Origin: an uncultured Clostridia bacterium
GTDB taxonomy: Bacteria; Bacillota; Clostridia; Christensenellales; Aristaeellaceae
Assembly (NCBI GenBank): GCA_934630705.1
Contig: CAKTWP010000005.1
Coordinates: forward strand, 1-64,000
Reading direction: 5' to 3'
Length of the DNA stretch: 64,000 nt
The notes under the pieces: generated by a model
Seen by the model: only the letters and a program-made list of their open reading frames with translations
Databases searched by the model: none
Told to the model about the DNA's origin: nothing
Translations under genes and position numbers: made by a program
Shown: positions 7,410 through 14,906 of the stretch, piece after piece
Layout of the letters: each line of letters opens with the position of its first letter
Position numbering within the stretch: position 1 is the first letter of the stretch

Positions 7410-7710
7410 AACTTATGCTGAGAGATTAGCATTTTCGACCTGCCGAACGCCGTCCTGCATCATGGACAATACGCCGGGATACCGGCTGCGCGATTGAACG
7501 ACGGATTCAGAGCGGGTCTTCAAGAAAACAAAGAGTCAACGCACAGAAAAACAAACGTCAAAGATTCCATAATTCAATAAAACAGGCATCAACGCAGCAA
7601 AGTAACAGGATTACAAAGCTACGCCGGATGCGTCCGTGAGGGCGTCGCGCCATTGGCAATGGCAGGGCGTCCTTTTTATTTGTCTAAAAATGGATATGGA
7701 GGCGTTTGAT
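7410..7710 (+). ncRNA. long, probably structured leader before the phage module
   Basis: No credible gene lies between the consensus promoter and the first phage gene. Several hairpins can be drawn: GCCGG-GATA-CCGGC around 7470-7485, with CCGTC and GACGG able to close an outer stem around it, and GCCATT-GGC-AATGGC around 7651-7665 followed by GGGCGTCCTTTTTATTT. The last is terminator-like and could attenuate transcription before 7711. The middle (about 7520-7600) is A-rich and looks unstructured. I know no named RNA family that matches. It could be a regulatory leader, an attenuator or simply an untranslated region. Confidence 0.4.
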
Positions 7711-8142
7711 TTGGATTATATCGAAATGTTGGAACAGTATCAAAACGTGCTGGGCCAGTTGCGGCGCGCTCGTCGCCTGCTGGAGGATCTGGACGTTTTC
7801 GATACCGGAAGCCATGCGGCCTGCCGGACGGTGGGAAACCACTATGAAAAAACAGATCGCACCGCGTCGCTGGCACTTCGCCATGCGGAGCGACAGGAAC
7901 GATACGAACGGCTGAAGGCGGAACGGGAAAGGCAGAAGAAAGCCATCCTGATCGCAATTCGCGACGGTGAAAACCCCGATCTGTTGAAAGCGCTGTACTG
8001 GCGCAAAATCTGCGGCATGAAGTGGAACGAAGTCTGCGAGCGTCTGGAAAACCGCTATAGCTGTGCCGCCATTCGGCAGGCGGCCAGCCGGTACGAAAGA
8101 CGTTTCCGTCATGAGACTGAAAACTGGGAATATGCAATCTGA
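7711..8142 (+). CDS. phage-type sigma-like HTH regulator, copy 1
   Basis: The 143-residue protein uses TTG at 7711 with GGAGGCG upstream. This start is supported by the next gene, which has the same opening (MDYIEMLEQ here, MDYMKLLQN there) and the same spacing to its GGAGG. The N-terminal half is a coiled-coil-like helical region. The C-terminal part, LLKALYWRKICGMKWNEVCERL and then a second helix, resembles sigma-70 region 4-like HTH domains of phage late regulators (DUF1492/ArpU type). It probably controls transcription within the island. No residues allow a firm DNA target to be assigned. Confidence 0.6.
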   Translation: MDYIEMLEQYQNVLGQLRRARRLLEDLDVFDTGSHAACRTVGNHYEKTDRTASLALRHAERQERYERLKAERERQKKAILIAIRDGENPDLLKALYWRKICGMKWNEVCERLENRYSCAAIRQAASRYERRFRHETENWEYAI

Positions 8143-8164
8143 ATTGAGAACGGAGGAAATACTC

Positions 8165-8524
8165 ATGGATTATATGAAGCTTTTGCAGAACATCAGAGAC
8201 AACGCGCAGCAGGCCGCGGAGGCGAAGCGCCGGCTTATGGCGGCGAGTCAGGCCAGCGCGGAAACCGACGAATGGAAGCGGCGGTATATGCGCTGTCAGG
8301 GCGAATTCGAGCGGGATCGCGAAACGGCGCGGGAGATCATCCGCAACGCGAAGGATCCCGAGGTCATGCGGCTTTTGTATCTGCGCAAGGTGAAGAACAT
8401 GCCCTGGTCAGAGGCGTATCGCGGGCTGTGCAGCGTGCGGTCGGAGATCGACGTGTGGCTGGCGGTCAGCCGTTACCTGCGGGAGAACTACCGGAATTGG
8501 ACGGCGTACAGTGACTGTCTTTGA
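8165..8524 (+). CDS. phage-type sigma-like HTH regulator, copy 2
   Basis: The 119-residue protein is a diverged paralogue of the preceding one: helical N-terminal part, then VMRLLYLRKVKNMPWSEAYRGL and VRSEIDVWLAVSRYLREN as a helix-turn-helix-like end. GGAGG sits seven bases before ATG 8165. The stop overlaps the following primase gene by 14 bases. Tandem copies suggest duplication and possibly heterodimers or separate early and late roles. DNA binding is inferred from the helix pattern only. Confidence 0.6.
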   Translation: MDYMKLLQNIRDNAQQAAEAKRRLMAASQASAETDEWKRRYMRCQGEFERDRETAREIIRNAKDPEVMRLLYLRKVKNMPWSEAYRGLCSVRSEIDVWLAVSRYLRENYRNWTAYSDCL

Positions 8525-9125
8525 GGCGGCGCGGCAGGCGGATTGCATTCAGGCTGCGGAAAAGCTGGGAATCAGAACGAGGCGTTCGGGCGGCAAGGCG
8601 TATGCCTGCTGCCTTTTTCATGTCGAAAAAACGCCGTCGCTGTGCCTGTACCCCGACAGCGGCGGATTCTACTGCTTCGGCTGCCACGCGCATGGCGACG
8701 CGGTCGCGCTGTACGCGCAGGCGCTTTCTCTGTCGCCGCTGGAGGCCGCGAAGCGCGTCTGCGCGGACTTTGGCTATGACTACGACCGGCGCGGCAAACG
8801 CGGTTCTTGTCTGCCGGGCAAAGCGCCCGCGCTGAACGTGCGAACGCTGGCTGCGAAGCTGGACGGTTGGCGGGAGGAAAAGGTGCGGGCGCTGCTGGAA
8901 ATCCAGCGTGCGGCGGAGGCGCGAATGGAACGAATAGAAGAAAGCATGGATTATATCGCTGCAGCCGAGGACGAGACATGGCGGGCGGCATTGGTTGAAA
9001 AGTGCGCCGCGCAGGAAAGAATCGCGCTGCTGGACAGCCTGTCGCTGCCGGAATTACTGCAGGAAATGAAGGAGGAAGTCTATGGAGCCCAACGAACTGA
9101 ACGCGCTGTCCGCGCTGCTGGCTGA
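8511..9125 (+). CDS. CHC2 zinc-finger primase-like protein
   Basis: The 204-residue protein starts at GTG 8511, inside the end of the preceding gene. Residues about 25-70 hold a CHC2-type zinc finger: AYACCLFHVEKTPSLCLY followed by GGFYCFGCHAHGDAVAL, with the C-x2-H and C-x2-C pairs of DnaG N-terminal domains. No TOPRIM catalytic domain follows; the rest (about 95-204) is helical and charged. It probably recognises the template for priming, with the helicase encoded next (the two frames overlap by 44 bases) providing the motor. Split primase and helicase genes of this kind are typical of phages and satellites. Confidence 0.85.
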   Translation: MTVFEAARQADCIQAAEKLGIRTRRSGGKAYACCLFHVEKTPSLCLYPDSGGFYCFGCHAHGDAVALYAQALSLSPLEAAKRVCADFGYDYDRRGKRGSCLPGKAPALNVRTLAAKLDGWREEKVRALLEIQRAAEARMERIEESMDYIAAAEDETWRAALVEKCAAQERIALLDSLSLPELLQEMKEEVYGAQRTERAVRAAG

Positions 9126-10617
9126 GGACGATTTCGCCAAGAGCGTGGCGCTGGGAATCTCCGCGGAAAAGGCCGAGGCGCTGAACCGCCTACGGGCGCT
9201 GCGTCCCTGGCAGGACGAGCGCTATTCCAACAGCGACATCGGAAACGGTTATCTGTTCGCGGATTTTTATAAGAATACCGCCCGCTTCGTCAGCGAGCGC
9301 AAGTGCTGGTTCGTCTACGACGGCAAGGCGTGGCGGGCGGATACCGGCAATCTGCAGGCCATGGAGAAATGCAAGGAGCTGGCTGTGCTGCTGTTTCTAT
9401 TGACCGCGGAAATCACGGACTCCACGCTGCGGGACGTGTGCCTCAAGCGCGCCGCCCGCTGGCACAATCGAAGCGTGCGGGAGACGATTCTCAAGGATGC
9501 GTCCGGCGTATACAGCCTGCGCACAGCGGATTTTGACCGCGATCCCTACCTGCTGAATTGCCAGAATGGAACGCTGAATCTGCGAACCGGCGAATTCAGA
9601 GAACACCGTGCCGAGGATTTTCTCTCGCTGATCAGCGGCGTTGCCTACGATGCGAACGCCCGTTGCCCGCGCTGGGAACGATTCATGGAGGAAATCATGC
9701 GCAGCGCGGATGAAGCGTCGACAGTAGAAAAGACCAAGTATCTACAGAAAGCCTTCGGCTACGCCCTCACCGGAAACACGCGCTACGAATGCCTGTTCAT
9801 CCTCTACGGCGCGACCACGCGCAACGGCAAAGGCACGGCCATGGAGACGTTTCTCCGGCTCATGGGCGATTATGGAAAAACCGCTCGCCCGGAGACCATC
9901 GGCGCGCGCTTTCAACAAAATGGCAACGCGCCCAGCGAGGACGTAGCCCGGCTCAACGGCGCGCGGTTTGTAAATATCTCCGAGCCGGATAAGAAGCTGA
10001 CGCTGTCGGCGGCGCTGGTGAAGTCGCTCACCGGCAACGATACGATTACTGCGCGATACCTGCATGAAAACAGCTTCGAATATCGCCCGCAGTTCAAGAT
10101 GTTCATCAACACGAACTATCTGCCTCAGATCACAGACCTGACGCTCTTTTCCTCAGGCCGCATCAAGACGATTCCCTTCGAGCGGCATTTTGAGGAATGG
10201 GAACAGGACAGGAAGCTCAAGGAGCAGTTCGCCAGGCCGGAAAACCTGAGCGGGATTCTGAACTGGTGTATCGAGGGCTTGCGGCTGCTGGAAGCCGAGG
10301 GCTTCGCGGAGCCGCAGGCGGTACGCGCCGCCACGGCGGAATACGAGCATGAAAGCGACAAGATCGCGCTATTTATGGAGGAGTGCCTGCAAGAAGAAAA
10401 GGGCGCGCTATGCCGAACCAGCGCGGTATATGAAGCGTATACGCGTTGGTGCGAGGGGAACGGCTTCTACGCAGAAAACATGCGCAACTTCCGTTCCATG
10501 CTGACGGGCTATGGCCGCGTAGAACGTCGTCGGCCTTCCGCGCATGAGGAAAAGACGACGGTGCTGGTCGGCTACCGAATTCGCGGGCAGGTCGTTCCAC
10601 TCGGAAGCGCCTGCTGA
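9082..10617 (+). CDS. phage/plasmid P4-type primase-helicase (SF3)
   Basis: The 511-residue protein has the D5/P4 C-terminal layout. An N-terminal region of about 1-190 includes a segment resembling the D5 N domain. Then comes the superfamily 3 helicase core: Walker A GATTRNGKGT at about 240-250, a Walker-B-like strand within LNGARFVNISEPDKK, and sensor-1 FKMFINTNYLP, followed by FSSGRIKTIPFERHF. A C-terminal winged-helix region covers about 420-511. It unwinds DNA at the island's replication origin. AAGGAGG precedes ATG 9082. No origin with obvious iterons is visible nearby. Confidence 0.9.
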   Translation: MEPNELNALSALLAEDDFAKSVALGISAEKAEALNRLRALRPWQDERYSNSDIGNGYLFADFYKNTARFVSERKCWFVYDGKAWRADTGNLQAMEKCKELAVLLFLLTAEITDSTLRDVCLKRAARWHNRSVRETILKDASGVYSLRTADFDRDPYLLNCQNGTLNLRTGEFREHRAEDFLSLISGVAYDANARCPRWERFMEEIMRSADEASTVEKTKYLQKAFGYALTGNTRYECLFILYGATTRNGKGTAMETFLRLMGDYGKTARPETIGARFQQNGNAPSEDVARLNGARFVNISEPDKKLTLSAALVKSLTGNDTITARYLHENSFEYRPQFKMFINTNYLPQITDLTLFSSGRIKTIPFERHFEEWEQDRKLKEQFARPENLSGILNWCIEGLRLLEAEGFAEPQAVRAATAEYEHESDKIALFMEECLQEEKGALCRTSAVYEAYTRWCEGNGFYAENMRNFRSMLTGYGRVERRRPSAHEEKTTVLVGYRIRGQVVPLGSAC

Positions 10618-10735
10618 GCGCGGGGCGCTTGGGGCCGTGAGATATATTTACTCTATAGAGGAAGTATAAGTGGAATATATTGAACTGCCCCGCCCGCCCC
10701 AACATGAACACTGCTGATGGAAAGGATGTGAACAA

Positions 10736-11107
10736 ATGAAAATCGACGAGCGATATTACCGCCGCGTATTTCACACGCAGCATAGAGAACTGCATGAGGC
10801 CGTCGTCGACTATATTTCGTATTTCCTGCACAGGCGAAAGACACTGGATGCGGAAACGACGGTGGAGCAGATTCGCCGCCATTGCGAACGGACGACCGGC
10901 TGCCAGATTCCGCTGGATTATTTCATTGGAGCCATGCTGTACTGCGGCTATCGTGTGGAGTATGTCGGCGACCGCTATGTCGCTGGCATTGCGAAAGCCT
11001 CGCCGCTGAAAAAGATTTTCTGCGGGAAGCTCGATAAGAACAAACCGGAATTCGAGACGATTCGCAAGCGCTACGGAGACGACGCGCTGAACAAAGAGGC
11101 GCTGTAA
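10736..11107 (+). CDS. hypothetical phage-module protein
   Basis: The 123-residue protein (MKIDERYYRRVFHTQHREL...) has a basic, mainly helical N-terminal part and ends with GDDALNKEAL. I do not recognise a domain. A GAAAGGATG-type ribosome site precedes the start, and it sits between the helicase and the small terminase, where satellites often carry small packaging or regulatory genes. The 118-base gap before it is A+T-rich in the middle and may hold a promoter, though no clear -35/-10 pair is visible. Confidence 0.6.
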   Translation: MKIDERYYRRVFHTQHRELHEAVVDYISYFLHRRKTLDAETTVEQIRRHCERTTGCQIPLDYFIGAMLYCGYRVEYVGDRYVAGIAKASPLKKIFCGKLDKNKPEFETIRKRYGDDALNKEAL

Positions 11108-11227
11108 GGAGGGGCCTCTCAAATCTCAAAACGGCGGTCGCCCCATAGCGGGGCCGCAATGCCGTGAAACTTTTCGCATATGTTTTATGCGCAAAACCAC
11201 GAAAGTTTCCAAAGGAGGTGCTTAAAC

Positions 11228-11758
11228 ATGGGCGCAAGAGGCCCTAAGCCGGGAACGGGCGGTCGACCGTGCAAACCGTTGGCTGAAAAGCTGCTGGACG
11301 GCAATCCCGGCAAACGGAATATTCGCGTGCTGAAAAACTATACCGACCTCGAAGGCGCGGATATGCCCGATCCTAAGGATTATCTGCAAGACGCGCAGAA
11401 GGACGGTCGGAAATTCGAGGCGGAGGAAATCTATCGTTCCGTATGGCGCTGGCTTCACGAGCGGCAATGCGCGCAGCACGTTTCCGCCGAATTAATCGAG
11501 CACTACGCTCTTTCGGCGGCGCGACTCATTCAATGCGAACGCGCCGTTTCCACCTATGGATTTCTGGCGAAAAATTCGCAGGGAAACGCCGTTACGTCGC
11601 CCTATATCGCTATCGCGCAGGCGTATATGAAGCAGGCGAACAGCCTGTGGAGCATGATTTACAGCATCGTCAAAGAAAACTGCTCCACAGATTATTTCGG
11701 CGCTACGCCGCAGGACGATATTATGGAACGTCTGTTGAGCGTAAGGCCGAGAAACTAA
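11228..11758 (+). CDS. phage terminase small subunit, P27 family
   Basis: The 176-residue protein starts at ATG 11228 behind AAAGGAGG. The opening GARGPKPGTGGRPCKPLAEK with LLDGNPGKRNIR is the hallmark of P27-type small terminases, and the C-terminal helices (SLWSMIYSIVKENCSTDYFG) fit as well. The small subunit recognises the packaging site and recruits the large ATPase/nuclease subunit. No large terminase gene exists in this window, so packaging would need one from elsewhere. The lone small terminase beside a capsid gene is the strongest sign of a satellite that redirects a helper's packaging. Confidence 0.88.
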   Translation: MGARGPKPGTGGRPCKPLAEKLLDGNPGKRNIRVLKNYTDLEGADMPDPKDYLQDAQKDGRKFEAEEIYRSVWRWLHERQCAQHVSAELIEHYALSAARLIQCERAVSTYGFLAKNSQGNAVTSPYIAIAQAYMKQANSLWSMIYSIVKENCSTDYFGATPQDDIMERLLSVRPRN

Positions 11759-11806
11759 AATACAGTATTTTGAAAGCTCATATCGGGCGGAAAGGTAAGG
11801 TTTACT

Positions 11807-12781
11807 ATGTACAATCAGATGAATTCCGTTTTTAATCACTCCGACAAGCTGGAGGCGCTGGGCACGCAGTATTACGAAATGCTGTTCAAAACCGGCGTGA
11901 TCGCCAACCGAATGACCGAGAACCACGCGCAGGGCCTGATGGCGGGCGAAAAGGGCGCGGGCGGTTATCTCGTTCCCGATTCCATGGAGGCGCAGATCCT
12001 GCAGACGCTGGCGGAAGAAAATGTGATGCGCCGACTGGCTACGGTCATTCACATGGAGGACGGCGAACGCGCCGTGCCCGTGGTCAGGAGCATGAGCGAA
12101 GCCCAATGGCTGGACGAAAACGAAGCGATGGAGATGGGCGCTGCGGGCTTCGAGGCGGCGCGCCTGAAGCCGCGCAAGCTGGGCCTGACGATTCCGGTCA
12201 GTAACGAACTGCTGGCGGACGCAGGTGTGGATATGGCGGCGTTTCTTGCGGACAGCTTCGCCCGGCGCATCGCCTCCGGCGAAGAAAAGGCGTTTCTGAC
12301 CGGCGACGGCATAAAGCAGCCCGCAGGTCTGCTGAATTCCGCGCAGGTCGGCGTAACGGCCGCCGCGCCGGACGCGCTTACGGCGGACGAAATCATTTCG
12401 CTTTATTACGCGCTGGACGAGCAGTACCGCTCCAAGGCCGTATTCCTGATGCACGAGGATACCGCCAAAGCGCTGCGGACACTCAAGGATGAAAACGGGC
12501 GCTATCTCTGGCGGGAAGCGCTGGGCGGCGAGCCCGACCGCATGCTGGGACGGCCCGTTTACACCTCCCGCTTCATGCCCAAGCTGGCGGCAGGCGCGAA
12601 GCCGGTTGTTTTCGGCGACCTGTCGAAATACTGGATCGCCGACCGCGGGAATCGCACCCTCCGCCGCTACGGCGAGGTTTTCGCCCTGCGCGACCAGACG
12701 GCGTTCGTCATGACCGAGCGCGTAGACGGAAAGCTGATCGTCCCTGAGGCGGTGAAGGTCATCCAGATGGCGGCTGAATAA
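11807..12781 (+). CDS. HK97-type phage major capsid protein, short form
   Basis: The 324-residue protein has the HK97 capsid pattern: GAGGYLVPDSMEAQIL at about 47-62, then a DGERAVPVV strand, AQWLDENEAMEMG, the LTIPVSNELLADAG helix, EEKAFLTGDGIKQPAGLL in the P/A-domain region, and C-terminal FALRDQTAFVMTERVDG. HK97 gp5-like proteins carry an N-terminal scaffolding (delta) domain of about 100 residues that a phage protease removes; here only about 47 residues precede the conserved start, and no protease or portal gene is present. A GGAAAGGTAAGG stretch lies before the ATG at 11807. It may assemble a small capsid, possibly using helper functions. Confidence 0.88.
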   Translation: MYNQMNSVFNHSDKLEALGTQYYEMLFKTGVIANRMTENHAQGLMAGEKGAGGYLVPDSMEAQILQTLAEENVMRRLATVIHMEDGERAVPVVRSMSEAQWLDENEAMEMGAAGFEAARLKPRKLGLTIPVSNELLADAGVDMAAFLADSFARRIASGEEKAFLTGDGIKQPAGLLNSAQVGVTAAAPDALTADEIISLYYALDEQYRSKAVFLMHEDTAKALRTLKDENGRYLWREALGGEPDRMLGRPVYTSRFMPKLAAGAKPVVFGDLSKYWIADRGNRTLRRYGEVFALRDQTAFVMTERVDGKLIVPEAVKVIQMAAE

Positions 12782-12914
12782 ACTCAAGATATTTTAGCTG
12801 CGGCGGACGCAGGTTCGCCGCAGCTTTCAATGATACACGATTTCAAGAAAACACAACTTCAAGAATTCCATGCTGCACAGCATTCCGGCCCATGGCCGAT
12901 TCTTGGAGGAATGT

Positions 12915-13307
12915 ATGCTCCCTTCTCAAAAAGACGCGCTTCGGCGTATGCGCGAAAACGGTAAGAGCTACGGCCAGATTGCCGCGGCTCTCGGCCTTTC
13001 AGAGAACACCGTAAAATCCTACTGCCGCCGCGCGGGTCTTCAAACGTTCGTCGCGCGGACAACCTGCCCGCAATGCGGAAAAACCCTGCTTCCTGAAAAA
13101 CATGGTCGCCGCCGCTTCTGCTCGGATGCGTGCCGGTATGCCTGGGCTTATTCGCACCGAATACTCGGCCCCCAGAACGCGATTCAAAACCAGTGCACCG
13201 CCTGCAGAAAATCCTTTTTCAGTTATCCGTCCAGCCATCGGAAATACTGCTCCCACGGCTGCTATATCGCCGACCGTTACGGAAGGGAGGCGGAACGTCG
13301 TGGATAA
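12915..13307 (+). CDS. HTH and double zinc-finger protein
   Basis: The 130-residue protein starts at ATG 12915 after TTGGAGGAATGT. Residues 1-45 form a helix-turn-helix of the sigma-region-4/Hin type (KSYGQIAAALGLSENTVKSY). Two cysteine clusters follow: TCPQCGKTL with RRFCSDACRYAW, then NQCTACRKSF with RKYCSHGCYIAD, both likely zinc-binding. Such HTH-zinc proteins commonly sit just upstream of serine recombinases in clostridial elements and may regulate excision. That role is inferred from context. It overlaps the next gene by 8 bases. Confidence 0.75.
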   Translation: MLPSQKDALRRMRENGKSYGQIAAALGLSENTVKSYCRRAGLQTFVARTTCPQCGKTLLPEKHGRRRFCSDACRYAWAYSHRILGPQNAIQNQCTACRKSFFSYPSSHRKYCSHGCYIADRYGREAERRG

Positions 13308-13611
13308 AAAGCAGGCCGAACGGAACCGCAATTATCTGGCAGGCGTGGCCATGCTCGCGGAAATGCTGGACAAAGGGCTGATTAACGAAGCTGACTACTC
13401 GGCGCTTGAAACAGAATACGCGGCAAAATTTCTGCCTCTTTTTCGCTACGAAAAGCCTTGCTTTTCATCGACCCTTCTTATAACACAGACAGGTGAAGGG
13501 AGCGGCCTTGCCGCGACTAACGCCGAGGACAGCCGACAGGCTCCGCAGGCGTGTACCCGGCGAAGCGCTCAGAGCTTTGACGGGCGAAAAGAAGGGAGGG
13601 TCATTCAATGA
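13300..13611 (+). CDS. SHOCT-like small protein upstream of the recombinases
   Basis: The 103-residue product begins at GTG 13300 with AAGGGAGG nine bases upstream. LAEMLDKGLINEADYSALETEYAAKFLPLF matches the short SHOCT-like motif (L-x-x-L-x-x-x-G-x-I-x-x-x-E-Y/F) seen in small genes placed before serine recombinases in clostridial elements. The C-terminal tail of about 50 residues is Gln-, Arg- and Ser-rich and looks poorly ordered; it may be a read-through extension of a shorter original protein. It ends 4 bases inside the first recombinase gene, so the two are coupled. Confidence 0.6.
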   Translation: MDKKQAERNRNYLAGVAMLAEMLDKGLINEADYSALETEYAAKFLPLFRYEKPCFSSTLLITQTGEGSGLAATNAEDSRQAPQACTRRSAQSFDGRKEGRVIQ

Positions 13612-14906
13612 ACCGAATCATTCATAAAATCACCCCGGTAGTACCAAAAGCACCGAAGCTGCTGAAAGTTGCGGCCTATGCCCGCGTTTCCATGGAGAAG
13701 GAAACCATGCTACATTCCTTCTCCGCACAGGTCAGCTATTACAGTGAGAAAATTCAGAAGCATCCCGGCTGGAGTTATACGGGCGTTTATGCCGACAAAG
13801 CTCTAACCGGCACGAAATCCGAAAGGCCGGAATTCCAGCGCCTTTTGGCCGACTGCCGGGCCGGGAAGATCGATCTGGTACTGACGAAAAGCATCAGCCG
13901 CTTTGCCCGGAATACGGTCACGCTGCTGGAAACCGTGCGCGAGCTGAAGGCGCTGGGGATCGACGTTTTCTTCGAGGAACAGAATATTCATTCTATGAGC
14001 GGGGATGGCGAGCTGATGCTGACCATCCTCGCTTCCTATGCGCAGGAGGAAAGCCGCTCGGTTTCGGAAAACTGTACCTGGCGGATTCGAAAGAAATTCG
14101 AGCAGGGCATTCCCACCACTTCGCAAATGAACGGTCTGAAATTCGATCACGGAAAAGTCGAGGTCATTCCTCAGGAGGCATCCATTATAAAAATGATCTT
14201 TCATTTTCGGTTGGCGGGCATGGGCAAAAACGCGATCAGCCGAGAACTGAACGAACTGGGAATTCCGGCGAAAAACGGCGGTATCTGGCATGAAAGCGTG
14301 ATTGATACGATCCTACGGAATGAAAAGTATCAGGGCGACCTTGTGCTGCAAAAATACTTCCGCACGGATCATCTGAGAAAAATAGACTGCAGGAACAAAG
14401 GGAAACTGCCCAAGTATGTGGTTCGCGACAATCACGAAGCCATTATTCCCCGCGAGGAATTTGCGGCTGTGCAGCGGATCATTCAAAAGAAGGCCGCCGA
14501 ATTTCCGGAAGGCTATGGCGTTCATAACGAGTTTCCTTTTACCCGGAAACTGGTCTGCGCCCATTGCGGCAGAAACTACCAGCGGCGCTTGAACAATGGA
14601 AAGCTGGCGTGGCAGTGCTACACCTATATGGTACGCGGCAAAAAATACTGTCCGGCTAAGCAGATTCATGAAAGCATTCTGGAAAGCGTCAGTGCGCAGG
14701 TGCTTGGCCAGCTCAAGTTTGACAACGCGGTCTTTCGAAAAGAAATACGCTGCATCCACGTATATCCGGAAAACCGGCTGGTTTATGAATTCTATGACGG
14801 ACATACAAAGGAAGCATATTGGAAAGATCCTTCAAGGCGAGATAGCTGGACGCCGGAAATGAAAGCGCGCGCCGCCGAGCAAATGCGCAGGAGGTATGCA
14901 AAATGA
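13608..14906 (+). CDS. large serine recombinase, first of a tandem pair
   Basis: The 432-residue protein has the resolvase/invertase catalytic domain with nucleophile S28 in AYARVS and the conserved KSISRFARN segment, a recombinase domain (about 190-290, including RNEKYQGDLVLQKYF), and a zinc-ribbon (LVCAHCGRNYQ...WQCYTY...KKYC, about 310-350). The tail is shorter than in its partner, with no long coiled coil, so it may depend on the second recombinase. It integrates or excises the island by attP/attB strand exchange through a phosphoserine link. Its stop overlaps the next start (ATGA). Confidence 0.93.
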   Translation: MNRIIHKITPVVPKAPKLLKVAAYARVSMEKETMLHSFSAQVSYYSEKIQKHPGWSYTGVYADKALTGTKSERPEFQRLLADCRAGKIDLVLTKSISRFARNTVTLLETVRELKALGIDVFFEEQNIHSMSGDGELMLTILASYAQEESRSVSENCTWRIRKKFEQGIPTTSQMNGLKFDHGKVEVIPQEASIIKMIFHFRLAGMGKNAISRELNELGIPAKNGGIWHESVIDTILRNEKYQGDLVLQKYFRTDHLRKIDCRNKGKLPKYVVRDNHEAIIPREEFAAVQRIIQKKAAEFPEGYGVHNEFPFTRKLVCAHCGRNYQRRLNNGKLAWQCYTYMVRGKKYCPAKQIHESILESVSAQVLGQLKFDNAVFRKEIRCIHVYPENRLVYEFYDGHTKEAYWKDPSRRDSWTPEMKARAAEQMRRRYAK

